Below are positions 41,588 through 50,180 of a DNA stretch of 64,000 nucleotides, piece by piece. The first letter of the stretch is position 1. Each line of letters starts with the position of its first letter. Under the pieces are notes generated by a model. It had not been told where the DNA came from, made no database searches, and saw only the letters and a program-made list of their open reading frames with translations. The DNA comes from Rufibacter roseolus (GTDB lineage: Bacteria; Bacteroidota; Bacteroidia; Cytophagales; Hymenobacteraceae). The stretch lies in assembly GCF_017916365.1 (NCBI RefSeq), contig NZ_JAFMSU010000002.1, positions 186,001 through 250,000 of the forward strand. Reading direction: 5' to 3'. The position numbers and the translations under genes are program-made.

Positions 41588-42730
41588 TTATTCCCAATAA
41601 GTAGGTTTAGTGGTGGTGCCCAGAACACGGCAGTCTACGCACGGTTTAGAAGCTCCCGCATAACCAATCAATGTCATGTTGTTGGAGTATATGCGATCAA
41701 TGGGAACATTGGATCCGCTAGAGAAATACTCAGCTTCTTTGCCTACTCGAACGGTATCAAAGGTACAATAGGGACTAGGGGAGCGCCACTTGCCGGGCAA
41801 CTCCGCATTGGTGACAAAAATCCTTTGCTCCGTGACAGAGGAGATGCTTATAAACCCAATGACAGGCTCTGATGGCGTAGTAAGACACTGGATGTTGCCG
41901 GTAAGCTGAGTAGGAAGCGGATCAAACAGGGAGCCCAGGCTCTCGGTGTTTTTCTTAAGGGCTTCCCAGTACTCATAAGATTCTTTTGTCTGGGCGTACT
42001 GCTTTACCAGTATGCTGTATTTCCGGTCCAGCTTGTCAGAGTTGGCGGGTACCTTCACCAAAAGAAAGTTACTTACCACATCCTGGCTAAGTTTTACGGT
42101 GTTGCTGATCTGGATGCTGGTGGAGTTATTGAAGCGATAGCAAAGATTGATCATTCTATCGGGCGTGCGGTCTATGAACTCTTTGTTGACGTATTCAATC
42201 ACCGAATGGTAGAAAGCCTGGTACTCCCAGGTTTCTTCGTATTCCCAACGGTAGTAGCGGGTGTTATTTTGGGCATCATGGGTACTCACCTTGATCTGCA
42301 AACCGTCTGAGGCAGCCTCCCAGGTCACGGCGTCAATGGCAGGGGTCATTTGTACCACTACATAGTCAGAGGCGTATTCTTTTCCGGCGGCCTTAATGTA
42401 AAGCCGGTACTTCCTGGTCGGATTCAGGTTCAAGGTGTTGCTGGAATAAGTGCCGGCGGAGGTTTCAAGCAGCGGGAATTTCTCACCGTTTTCTTCCTCA
42501 ACCGCCACCGTAGCATTGGTCACCTTGAGGTGAGCGCTGGTCTCAGACAGGTTCTGGGTGCGCGAAAGTTGGATGGTGGTGGGGCCGTTGCTGTTGATGA
42601 AGCCGCTCACCACCAAAAAATTATTGGAGCTTTCCAGCACCTTGGGAGTGTAAGGTTCCTCGCAGCCAGCCAGGAAAAGGAGGCAAAGCAGGTAAAAAGC
42701 TGTTTTGAGGCTGATTTTATGAAAACGCAT
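41588..42730 (-). CDS. DUF4249 lipoprotein
   Basis: 380 residues. Signal peptide with lipobox LFLAGC (C23) and acidic residues after it (EEPYTP), compatible with surface export of lipoproteins. The DUF4249 domain follows: NNFLVVSGFINSNGPTTIQL, LSRTQNL, and a Cys-containing C-terminal part (PYCTFDTVRV, CVDCRVLGTTTKPTYW) with a CxxC that may bind metal or form a disulfide. The family nearly always accompanies a TonB-dependent receptor, as here: its ATG shares one base with the receptor's stop (TAATG). The first codons overlap a half copy of the palindrome family (42702-42728). Its ligand is unknown. Confidence 0.85.
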   Translation of the reverse strand: MRFHKISLKTAFYLLCLLFLAGCEEPYTPKVLESSNNFLVVSGFINSNGPTTIQLSRTQNLSETSAHLKVTNATVAVEEENGEKFPLLETSAGTYSSNTLNLNPTRKYRLYIKAAGKEYASDYVVVQMTPAIDAVTWEAASDGLQIKVSTHDAQNNTRYYRWEYEETWEYQAFYHSVIEYVNKEFIDRTPDRMINLCYRFNNSTSIQISNTVKLSQDVVSNFLLVKVPANSDKLDRKYSILVKQYAQTKESYEYWEALKKNTESLGSLFDPLPTQLTGNIQCLTTPSEPVIGFISISSVTEQRIFVTNAELPGKWRSPSPYCTFDTVRVGKEAEYFSSGSNVPIDRIYSNNMTLIGYAGASKPCVDCRVLGTTTKPTYWE

Positions 42731-45525
42731 TAGAATCTGAAGTTATAGGTAATGGTGGGGATGGGCTTCCCGAAGATGGAGAGTTTGTAGCCTTTGATCT
42801 TTCCGTTGTCTGACCGGAAGTATACCGAGTAAGGGTTCTTGCGGCCGGTGAGGTTGTACACGGCCAAAGTCCAGGAGCTGTGGGCCAGTTTCTTCACCTT
42901 GTGGTTCCCCTCAATGTTCATTGCAAAGTCCACACGGTAGTAGTCCGGCACGCGGTACTGGTTGCGGTCTGAGTAGAAGATGCGCTGCACGTTGCCATCG
43001 GTGTACTTGGCGATGGGCAGGGTGATGGGCCGGCCGGTGCTGTAGGTGAAGTTCAATGAGGTGCTGAACCGCTGGCTGAACCGGTAATTGCTGATGAGCG
43101 TGACATCATGCGGTTTGTCAAAGTTGCTGGGGTACCACTTGCCCTGGTTGATGATCTCAGACACCTGCGGGTTGTTCAGGCGCACCAGCGTTCGTGAGTA
43201 GGTGTAGCTCACCCACCCGTTGAGTTTGCCGGTAAGCTTCTTAAGCATGACCTCCACACCATAAGCTTTGCCCTCGGCATTGGCTACATCGGTCTCTATG
43301 TGGTGGTTGAGGATGATGGTGGCCCCGTTGCGGTAATCCAGGAAATCCTTCATCTTTTTGTAGTAACCTTCCACGGAGAATTCCACGGTATTGGCCCTGA
43401 AGTTCTGGTAATAACCCAGTGAGATTTGGTCGCCCACCTGCGGCCTTATGTTGGCATCACTCAGTTTCCAGGTATCGGTGGGGGACATGGTGGCCGTGTT
43501 GGAGAGCATGTGGATGTACTGGCGCATCCGGTTGAAACTCATCTTCAGGGAGGAATGGTCTGTGAGCCCAAATCTGGCAGAGACCCGGTACTCAGGGCCG
43601 TGGAAGGTGGCCAGGGACTGACCCGACTTGTAGGCAAGGGTGTCCAAGATGGTGCTTTCCGTTTTTGGCACGTTAGGCGCGTAAAGGTAAGTTTCCCGTG
43701 GCCCCAAGGCGTTGAAACTGGAATACCGAAGACCTAAGTAAACCGAGAACCGGGGGGAGATATCAATCTGGTCAGAAACGTATACTGCGCTCTCCAGCGC
43801 TTTCTCCCGCTGCAGCACATCAGGGGTGATGAGAGATTCGGAGCCCACCGGCTTGAGGCTGCCCGGCGACACGTTGTAGAGGATGGAATTGGCTCCGAAA
43901 TCCACGGTGTGCTTACCATTTAGGAAATAGTTGAAATCAGCCTGAAGGTTCACCTGGTTCATATTGTAAGCCATCTCAGAGGCGTTTACCGGGTTGTTTT
44001 CGGCATTTACCCCGTAACCATAGTAGCTGTAGGCGCCAGTTAGCACACTGTAGAGCTTGTTGTGGAAGATATGCTTCCATTTCACGCTGGCATTACGGTT
44101 GGTAAAGTTGTACAGAGAATCGCTGCCCAACCTGAACTTGTCTTTGCTGAGGTACCCGGACAGGTACAGCGTGTTCTTGCTATCGAACTCGTGGCTGATC
44201 TGGGCGTTGAGGTCGTAGAACGAGGCCGAGCTTTTCTTGAAGGTCTCCTGCGGCAGCTTCTTCAGAAGCCAGTCTGAATACGTGCTGCGGCCTGCCACCA
44301 GGAACGAGGTCTTGTCTTTGGTGATGGGACCTTCCAGCGTCAGGCGGCTGGTGAGCAACCCGATGCCGCCGGAGCCAGCCAGCTTTTTCTTGTTCCCGTC
44401 GCGGGTAGTCACCTCCAGCACCGAGGAAAGGCGTCCGCCGTACCGGGCCGGAATATTGCTTTTGTGCAGTTCCACCGCCTTCACGATATCGGGGTTGAAG
44501 GCCGAGAAGAAGCCGAATAAATGCGAGGGGTTGTAGACGGTGGCATCGTTGAAAAGGATGAGATTCTGGTCAGTGGAGCCGCCGCGCACGTTCATGTCGG
44601 TGCTGCCTTCGCCCACTGATTTTACCCCCGGCAGCGTGAGCACCACTCTAAGGATATCGGTCTCCCCGAAGGCGGTTGGCACCTGTTTGATGGCCCGCAT
44701 ATCCAGGCGCTCCGTGCCCATCTGCATGCCGGCCACGTTGCGGTCTTTCTCGGCCTCCACCAATACTTCCTTCAGGGACCGCACGTCTTCCTCCACCTCA
44801 ATGTCCAGCTTCCCGTCTGAATAAAGGGCAATGCGGCGTTTGGAGTTCTTGATCCCGATGCCCCTGATGAGCAACTCGTGTTGGCCCACGGGCAGAGTGA
44901 GGGAGAAGTAACCGTACTGGTCAGAGGTGGTGGCCAGCAGCGGCGACTGAATGTACACCGAGGCCCCGATAATGGGCTCCCCGGATTTGGCGTCGCGGAG
45001 GTGACCGGCCAGGTTGGCGTTTCCGGCGGCGTTTTCGCGTTTTACCCCAATTTCATAGAACTTGGCCTCTGATACTGCTTTCTTCCGGGTGGTTTCCCCG
45101 GCTACATAGGGCTTATTGCCGGCACCAGTAGAAGCCAGGCTTTGGCTTGCGTTCCAAGGTGAGACATCCCTTCTGAAAAAGCCCTCGGGCAAGTTGGCCA
45201 TAAACTCCTTGCCCTGGGTTAAGAGCACATGACCCTGCTCGGTGATCGCGAATTCAAGGTTGGTACCGGCCACGGCCTGCTCCAAAATGCTATTCAGCGG
45301 CTTCTGCGTGGCCTGCAACGTAACCGTGAAATTGTCTACTGCAGCGGGCTCAAAATAGAAGCGATACCTGCTCTGGGCCTCCACCACCTTGATCAGATCC
45401 TGAAAAGGGGCCTGTTTCAGGTCAACCGTAAGAAGTGTTTCCGGGCCAGTTTGGGCAAAACCCACTGTTTTCCCGGTGAAGAGCAGTACCAGAAGTAAGA
45501 AAGCTAAGCGGTAAAAGTGATTCAT
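42730..45525 (-). CDS. TonB-dependent outer-membrane receptor with STN and carboxypeptidase-like domains
   Basis: 931 residues from ATG 45525, which gives a clean signal peptide (hydrophobic LAFLLLVLLFTG, cleavage near FAQ-TG). An alternative ATG at 45579 sits 1 nt from the stop of the previous gene and would lengthen the N terminus. Domains: STN (about 28-100; VDLKQAPFQDLIKVVEAQSR), carboxypeptidase-D-like beta-sandwich (about 165-260; LAGHLRDAKSGEPIIGASVY), plug (TDILRVVLTLPGVKSVGEGS and MNVRGGSTDQNLILFNDATV), then the 22-strand barrel ending in ITYNFRF. STN domains often signal to an anti-sigma factor, but no FecR/ECF pair is nearby. It is translationally coupled to DUF4249. Confidence 0.92.
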   Translation of the reverse strand: MNHFYRLAFLLLVLLFTGKTVGFAQTGPETLLTVDLKQAPFQDLIKVVEAQSRYRFYFEPAAVDNFTVTLQATQKPLNSILEQAVAGTNLEFAITEQGHVLLTQGKEFMANLPEGFFRRDVSPWNASQSLASTGAGNKPYVAGETTRKKAVSEAKFYEIGVKRENAAGNANLAGHLRDAKSGEPIIGASVYIQSPLLATTSDQYGYFSLTLPVGQHELLIRGIGIKNSKRRIALYSDGKLDIEVEEDVRSLKEVLVEAEKDRNVAGMQMGTERLDMRAIKQVPTAFGETDILRVVLTLPGVKSVGEGSTDMNVRGGSTDQNLILFNDATVYNPSHLFGFFSAFNPDIVKAVELHKSNIPARYGGRLSSVLEVTTRDGNKKKLAGSGGIGLLTSRLTLEGPITKDKTSFLVAGRSTYSDWLLKKLPQETFKKSSASFYDLNAQISHEFDSKNTLYLSGYLSKDKFRLGSDSLYNFTNRNASVKWKHIFHNKLYSVLTGAYSYYGYGVNAENNPVNASEMAYNMNQVNLQADFNYFLNGKHTVDFGANSILYNVSPGSLKPVGSESLITPDVLQREKALESAVYVSDQIDISPRFSVYLGLRYSSFNALGPRETYLYAPNVPKTESTILDTLAYKSGQSLATFHGPEYRVSARFGLTDHSSLKMSFNRMRQYIHMLSNTATMSPTDTWKLSDANIRPQVGDQISLGYYQNFRANTVEFSVEGYYKKMKDFLDYRNGATIILNHHIETDVANAEGKAYGVEVMLKKLTGKLNGWVSYTYSRTLVRLNNPQVSEIINQGKWYPSNFDKPHDVTLISNYRFSQRFSTSLNFTYSTGRPITLPIAKYTDGNVQRIFYSDRNQYRVPDYYRVDFAMNIEGNHKVKKLAHSSWTLAVYNLTGRKNPYSVYFRSDNGKIKGYKLSIFGKPIPTITYNFRF

Positions 45526-45580
45526 ATTTGCGGCAAAGGAGGGGGATATGATGCCAAAGGAAAATAGTTGGGGCTTCATG

Positions 45581-46342
45581 TTACTTCTGGAGGGCGTCAT
45601 ACTGCAACACTAGGGCCAACAGGGCGGCTTCCTGTGTCTTGCGGAAGTTGAGTTTCCGGGCTCGGGCATACTTCTTCAGTTCCTTCTTTTGGTCCTCTAA
45701 CACCTTGTACACCGACTTTCCGCTGCTGACCTGGTGATAGGCGTCGCCCTTCTTCACAAAGAACTTGTCTTCCACATCATAATGCTCCACCTCTTTCATG
45801 TCTTCAATGGCATAGGTTTTCAGCTTTATCCTTTTCGCCAGCAGTTGCGTGTTACCAGCGTAGAGTACATCATAGAAACCGGTGGGCATGGAATGGTCAC
45901 TGGCAGAATCTGGTGCTGTGTAGCGCACAAACGTATGCCGACCCAACATAAAGGCGTCTACCTTTTCTTTGATCAGTTTCTGAAGCAAAAAGCCATTGGA
46001 GACGATCACCAACTCGTCCAGGACAAGGTCATGCAGCATGGGCACGTCATGGTACCAGGAGCCATCATAGAGCACGCTGCCCGGGGCTTTCTGGTCCTGC
46101 AGGAAGAACTGGTGCCCCACACGGTTCACCTTGCGGTAATCTACGTACTCTGGTCCATTCAACAGGTGTGACTCGGTTTTGGTGGCCTGCTGGTAAAGGC
46201 TGATGGGGTAACTGGCTTGATTTGGCTGGGAGGGGGAGCCTGAAGGGGCGGTTTGGGCCCATCCGTGAAACATTATGGAGAAAAGAAGTAGCACCAGAAG
46301 AAGTAGCTTTACCTTCAGTTTATGCGGTAAGACAGGGGGCAT
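45581..46342 (-). CDS. exported conserved hypothetical protein, first gene of the receptor cluster
   Basis: 253 residues. Signal peptide with a run of leucines (KVKLLLLVLLLFSIMFHGWA) cleaved near WAQ. The mature part has a conserved-looking core (LLNGPEYVDYRK, GHQFF, GSVLYDGSWYHDVPMLHDLV, LDELVI) and a basic helical C terminus (YKVLEDQKKELKKYARARKL). I recall similar proteins beside TonB receptors in Cytophagales, but no function is known. Its stop is 1 nt from an alternative receptor start, so all four genes are one unit. Confidence 0.7.
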   Translation of the reverse strand: MPPVLPHKLKVKLLLLVLLLFSIMFHGWAQTAPSGSPSQPNQASYPISLYQQATKTESHLLNGPEYVDYRKVNRVGHQFFLQDQKAPGSVLYDGSWYHDVPMLHDLVLDELVIVSNGFLLQKLIKEKVDAFMLGRHTFVRYTAPDSASDHSMPTGFYDVLYAGNTQLLAKRIKLKTYAIEDMKEVEHYDVEDKFFVKKGDAYHQVSSGKSVYKVLEDQKKELKKYARARKLNFRKTQEAALLALVLQYDALQK

Positions 46343-46715
46343 CTAAACGGATCTATATATGAATTCCCAATCTATCACTTTTAAACCACAATATCATCTT
46401 AGTTTATTTAAATTGTAAAGGATTGTCATGCCTGCTGTGAAACTCATTAGCCTGTTCATTGAATTGGAATAAAACCGTAAAAAAGAAGGGTATTTTCTTC
46501 TGTATTGCACCATCTCTCGCTGCTTTTCAATCGCCTTAAAAATTCAAGTTTAGGATAAGGGATGGGCAGGAAGAAGGGGCCAATTCTGCTTTTGACCTAT
46601 TTACTTGAAAACTTGCCCAAAACGGCTGTCTGGCAGGGCTTCAATGTTCCTATTCCCTTTTTGCCCCCGAACTTAAATAGCGGTACTTTTGTCTTTCTGC
46701 TGTAAGAATTAGCTC
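46343..46715. other. 373-nt divergent spacer
   Basis: Promoter region of the four-gene cluster (minus; no clear -7 box seen) and of the DUF3109 gene (plus; 46661-46691). No gene. Confidence 0.5.
46661..46691 (+). promoter_or_regulatory. complete promoter TTG-N20-TACTTTTG
   Basis: TTG at 46661-46663 and TACTTTTG at 46684-46691 with a 20-bp spacer; the DUF3109 ATG is 24 nt downstream. Confidence 0.65.
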
Positions 46716-47291
46716 ATGATTGTACTACAAAATACCGTCCTCTCAGATGACCTCAAAGACAAGTTCTTTGTCTGTAATCTGGAGAAGTGCAAAGGCGCCT
46801 GCTGCGTGGAAGGTGACCTGGGCGCCCCGCTTGACAAAGACGAACTACCCATCTTAGCCGAAGCCTACGAACACGTAAAACCCTATATGTCCCAAGAGGG
46901 CATTAAAGCGGTGGATGAGCAAGGCCTGTTTGTGGAAGACTTTGAAGGCGACTACAGCACCCCTACCATCGGGGACCGAGAGTGCGCCTATGCCATCTAC
47001 GATGATAACTTCACCCTCAAGTGCGCGATTGAACAGGCGTACCTGGACGGGAAAATCTCCTGGAAGAAACCCATTTCCTGCCACCTGTATCCCATCAGAA
47101 TCACCAAATACGATGGTTTTGAGGCGCTGAACTACGACCGCTGGGAGATTTGCAACCCGGCCTGTTCTTTCGGGTTGGATCTAGGCGTTCCGGTGTACAA
47201 GTTCCTGCGCGAGCCCCTGGTCCGGAAGTACGGAGAGGAATGGTTCAACGAACTGGATGAGATGGTAGCCAAAGAAACCCTGGCCAAATAA
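46716..47291 (+). CDS. DUF3109 family Cys-rich protein
   Basis: 191 residues, cytoplasmic. Cysteines cluster at the N terminus (C20, C25, C29, C30 in [20 protein letters not shown]) and again in [26 protein letters not shown] and CNPACSFG, a pattern like zinc/iron-cluster proteins of the YkgJ type. The family is frequent in Bacteroidota and has no established function; metal or Fe-S binding is inference. It has one of the best promoters in the window and a hairpin terminator (47352-47387). Confidence 0.85.
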   Translation: MIVLQNTVLSDDLKDKFFVCNLEKCKGACCVEGDLGAPLDKDELPILAEAYEHVKPYMSQEGIKAVDEQGLFVEDFEGDYSTPTIGDRECAYAIYDDNFTLKCAIEQAYLDGKISWKKPISCHLYPIRITKYDGFEALNYDRWEICNPACSFGLDLGVPVYKFLREPLVRKYGEEWFNELDEMVAKETLAK

Positions 47292-47351
47292 GAATTCAAA
47301 AAAATACGTTTAAAGGCTCGTATTCTAAAAACAGCCCCGAAACAAAAGAAT

Positions 47352-47387
47352 GGCCTCCTCTGCGCACAAGCAGGGGAGGCCTTTTTA
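47352..47387 (+). terminator. terminator after the DUF3109 gene
   Basis: GGCCTCCTCTGC / GCAGGGGAGGCC with one wobble pair, 6-nt loop and TTTTT. A palindrome-family copy precedes it (47307-47343). Confidence 0.8.
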
Positions 47388-47428
47388 TAGGACTTACCAT
47401 TGTAGCACCGTTATACAGTGGTGGCCTA

Positions 47429-47469
47429 AAAACAGAAAAGCAGCCTAAGTGAGGCTGCTTTTCTGTTTT
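47429..47469. terminator. 18-bp bidirectional terminator
   Basis: AAAACAGAAAAGCAGCCT / AGGCTGCTTTTCTGTTTT around AAGTG. It ends the accC operon on the minus strand. Confidence 0.85.
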
Positions 47470-47489
47470 ATACTTTGGTGAAGTGCTTT

Positions 47490-48833
47490 CTAAACGTTAG
47501 CGAAATCGTAAGTGTCCAGGTAGCTGGTGGTGAAATCTCCTTCGTTGAAGTTCTTGTCATCCATCATGGCTATGTGGAACGGAATGGTGGTTTTCACGCC
47601 TTCAATCACGAACTCGCTCAAAGCACGCTTCATCTTCACGATGGCTTCCTCGCGGGTCTGCGCACTCACAATCAGCTTCGCAATCATGGAGTCATAGTTG
47701 GCTGGGATGGTGTAACCCGCATACACGTGCGTGTCTACGCGTACACCGTGACCGCCTGGGATGTGCAGTACGTTGATCTTGCCCGGGCTAGGACGGAAAC
47801 CTGCCTTAGGATCCTCGGCGTTGATGCGGCACTCAATGGCGTGCATCTGCGGATAGTAGTTCTTACCAGAGATTGGAATACCCGCTGCTACCTTGATCTG
47901 TTCCTTGATCAGGTCATAGTTCACTACCTCCTCGGTGATGGGGTGCTCCACCTGAATACGGGTGTTCATCTCCATGAAGTAGAAGTCCTTGTGCTTGTCT
48001 ACCAGGAATTCAATGGTACCCACGCCTTCGTAGTTGATGGCTTTGGCACCGGCGATCGCAGCCTGACCCATTCTTTCGCGCAGCTCGTCAGAGATGAACG
48101 GCGAAGGGGTTTCCTCAATCAGTTTCTGGTGACGGCGCTGGATGCTGCAGTCACGCTCAGATAAGTGGCAAACGGCCCCGTACTGGTCACCCACAATCTG
48201 GATCTCAATATGGCGCGGCTCTTCTACGAATTTCTCCAGGTACATGCCATCATTTCCGAAAGCGGCTTTGGCTTCCTGGCGAGCATCGTTCCAGGCTTTG
48301 TCAAACTCATCGGCAGATTTGATGATGCGCATGCCACGTCCACCGCCACCCGCCGTGGCTTTGATGATTACCGGATATTTGATTTTAGCGGCCAGTTTCT
48401 TGCCTTGCTCGGCAGAAGACAACAGTCCGTCTGAACCCGGAATGGTAGGCACGCCGGCTTTCTTCATGAACTCCTTCGCCGATGACTTGTCGCCCATGGA
48501 GTTGATCATCTCCGGGGAGGCCCCGATGAACTTGATACCGTTTTCGGCACAGATTCGGGAAAACTCGGCATTTTCAGAAAGGAAACCGTAGCCTGGGTGA
48601 ATAGCATCGGCGTTGGTAATCTCCGCGGCCGCGATCAGGTTAGGGATGTTGAGGTAAGACTGGGAAGAAGGAGCAGGCCCGATGCATACCGCTTCATCCG
48701 CGAAGCGCACGTGCAGGCTTTCCTTATCGGCGGTAGAATAGACAGCTACCGTTTTAATTCCCATTTCTTTACAAGTCCGGATAACCCTCAGCGCAATCTC
48801 GCCACGGTTGGCAATCAGTATTTTTTTGAACAT
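47490..48833 (-). CDS. accC: biotin carboxylase subunit of acetyl-CoA carboxylase
   Basis: 447 residues. It carboxylates the biotin carried by AccB using ATP and bicarbonate. ATP-grasp features: N-terminal [20 protein letters not shown], glycine loop [14 protein letters not shown], catalytic region [17 protein letters not shown], and [13 protein letters not shown] in the C-terminal biotin-carboxylase domain. Last gene of the DUF177-rpmF-plsX-fabH-efp-accB-accC series. It is separated from accB by a 161-nt gap filled with ATGTGCTA repeats. Confidence 0.96.
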   Translation of the reverse strand: MFKKILIANRGEIALRVIRTCKEMGIKTVAVYSTADKESLHVRFADEAVCIGPAPSSQSYLNIPNLIAAAEITNADAIHPGYGFLSENAEFSRICAENGIKFIGASPEMINSMGDKSSAKEFMKKAGVPTIPGSDGLLSSAEQGKKLAAKIKYPVIIKATAGGGGRGMRIIKSADEFDKAWNDARQEAKAAFGNDGMYLEKFVEEPRHIEIQIVGDQYGAVCHLSERDCSIQRRHQKLIEETPSPFISDELRERMGQAAIAGAKAINYEGVGTIEFLVDKHKDFYFMEMNTRIQVEHPITEEVVNYDLIKEQIKVAAGIPISGKNYYPQMHAIECRINAEDPKAGFRPSPGKINVLHIPGGHGVRVDTHVYAGYTIPANYDSMIAKLIVSAQTREEAIVKMKRALSEFVIEGVKTTIPFHIAMMDDKNFNEGDFTTSYLDTYDFANV

Positions 48834-48841
48834 GTAGTTTA

Positions 48842-48999
48842 ATGTGCTAATGGATAAATGTGCTAATGTGCTAATGGCTCAAAAAATAATGTGCTGATAA
48901 ACCAATCAAAGGAAGGAGGGAGGTTTAAGTCAAACTTAAAGGATTCCGTCCGTACCATTCAATCAGCACATCAGCACATTAAAGAATTAGCACATTAGC
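48842..48999. repeat. ATGTGCTAATG word repeats, inverted, between accB and accC
   Basis: ATGTGCTAATG occurs at 48842-48852 and twice overlapping at 48859-48876; a variant is near 48889. The reverse complement (AGCACATCAGCACATTAA, TTAGCACATTAGC) fills 48965-48999, where it forms the accB stop codon. The whole spacer can fold back on itself. Confidence 0.8.
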
Positions 49000-49489
49000 T
49001 AGGATCTACCAAGAACAACGGCTGGTCGTACTCAACCGGGCTGGCGTTGTCTACCAGTACTTTTACAATGCGGCCAGAAACCTCAGATTCAATCTCGTTG
49101 AAGAGTTTCATGGCTTCAATGATACAGATCACCTGGCCTTTTTTCACCTCGTCGCCTACGTTCACAAACGCCGGAGACTCTGGATTGGCAGAGCGGTACA
49201 GCGTGCCAATCATAGGGGCTTTGATGGTGATGTATTTGCTCGTGTCATCTGCGGCGGGCTGAGCCGGAGCGGCGGGGGCAGCAGGTGCGGCCGCTGGAAG
49301 CGGAGCAGGAGCAGGCAAGTGCGGGGCAGGGGCCGTAGCGGCTGCGGGAGCACCTCCTTGCACAAATTTTACTTTCTGGCTCGCCTCGCGTTCTACTGAG
49401 ATTTTAAACTCTTCTGTCTCAATGTCAACTTTGTTCAGGCCCGATTTCGCGATGAAATCAATCAGTTCTTGGATTTCCTTTGCTTTCAT
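48995..49489 (-). CDS. accB: biotin carboxyl carrier protein of acetyl-CoA carboxylase
   Basis: 164 residues. The N-terminal helical region (1-45) is followed by an Ala/Pro-rich flexible linker (about 46-80), then the biotinyl domain with biotin lysine K128 in IIEAMKLFNEIE. The thumb segment SANPESPAFVNVG is present, as in AccB proper. It starts 4 nt after the efp stop. The stop codon lies inside an ATGTGCTA repeat. Confidence 0.96.
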   Translation of the reverse strand: MKAKEIQELIDFIAKSGLNKVDIETEEFKISVEREASQKVKFVQGGAPAAATAPAPHLPAPAPLPAAAPAAPAAPAQPAADDTSKYITIKAPMIGTLYRSANPESPAFVNVGDEVKKGQVICIIEAMKLFNEIESEVSGRIVKVLVDNASPVEYDQPLFLVDPS

Positions 49490-49493
49490 AGTT

Positions 49494-50057
49494 TTATTTT
49501 ACTCGTTCGGCGTAGGTATAGGTACGCGTGTCTACCTTGATTTTTTCGTCTTGCCCAATAAACAAGGGAACCGAGATAGTCGCACCTGTTTCTACAGTGG
49601 CTGGTTTAGAGGCGTTGGTAGCGGTGTCTCCTTTGATGCCGGGTTCTGTATACGTAATTGTGAGCTCTACATACGTAGGAAGTTCGGCAGTGAGCGGAGT
49701 TTCGGTCTCAGCGTGGAACAAGATGGTTACTTCCTGGCCTTCTTTCATCAAGTCAGCGAAGGGCACCATCTTCTCGTCCAGAGATACCTGCTCAAAGGTA
49801 TTCATGTCCATGAAGTTGTAGCCGTAGTCATCTTTGAAGATGAACTGGTGCGGGCGCTGCTCCACGCGGGCCGTGGTTACTTTCACACCGGCCGTGAAGG
49901 TGTTGTCCACCACTTTACCGGTCTTGATGTTCTTTAGTTTAGTACGCACGAAGGCTGGACCTTTGCCGGGTTTCACGTGCTGAAACTCCGTGATGAGCCA
50001 GAGGTCACCGTTAAATTCAATGCAAAGCCCGTTGCGGAAATCAGCGGTAGTTGCCAT
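49494..50057 (-). CDS. efp: translation elongation factor P
   Basis: 187 residues from ATG 50057 (MATTADFRNGLCIEF). It relieves ribosome stalling at consecutive prolines. KOW-like domain I carries the modification-loop lysine K32 in VKPGKGPAF, followed by domains II and III (the last with GATISVPLFI and KIKVDTRTYTYAERV). No EpmA/EpmB or YmfI-type gene is visible. It lies between fabH and accB; the neighbouring AccB linker and low-complexity proteins are proline-rich, so co-expression is plausible. A terminator with an embedded promoter precedes it. Confidence 0.96.
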   Translation of the reverse strand: MATTADFRNGLCIEFNGDLWLITEFQHVKPGKGPAFVRTKLKNIKTGKVVDNTFTAGVKVTTARVEQRPHQFIFKDDYGYNFMDMNTFEQVSLDEKMVPFADLMKEGQEVTILFHAETETPLTAELPTYVELTITYTEPGIKGDTATNASKPATVETGATISVPLFIGQDEKIKVDTRTYTYAERVK

Positions 50058-50112
50058 AGTTAGTAGTGTGTTTCGGTTTAAGATGCCAGCGGGTTTTTCC
50101 CGGCCGGACATA

Positions 50113-50144
50113 AAAAAATTCGGCCAAAGATAGCCGAATTTTTT
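50113..50144 (-). terminator. hairpin between fabH and efp containing a -7 box in its loop
   Basis: 12-bp stem AAAAAATTCGGC / GCCGAATTTTTT with an 8-nt loop. On the minus strand it is a classical terminator with a U tail for fabH. Confidence 0.75.
50125..50132 (-). promoter_or_regulatory. candidate efp-accB-accC -7 element TATCTTTG
   Basis: Exact minus-strand TAnnTTTG occupying the loop of the 50113-50144 hairpin; leader about 60 nt. No -33 TTG was seen. Confidence 0.4.
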
Positions 50145-50180
50145 GATCTATTTTAGAAAAGTGCCTTAAAAACGAGGGGA

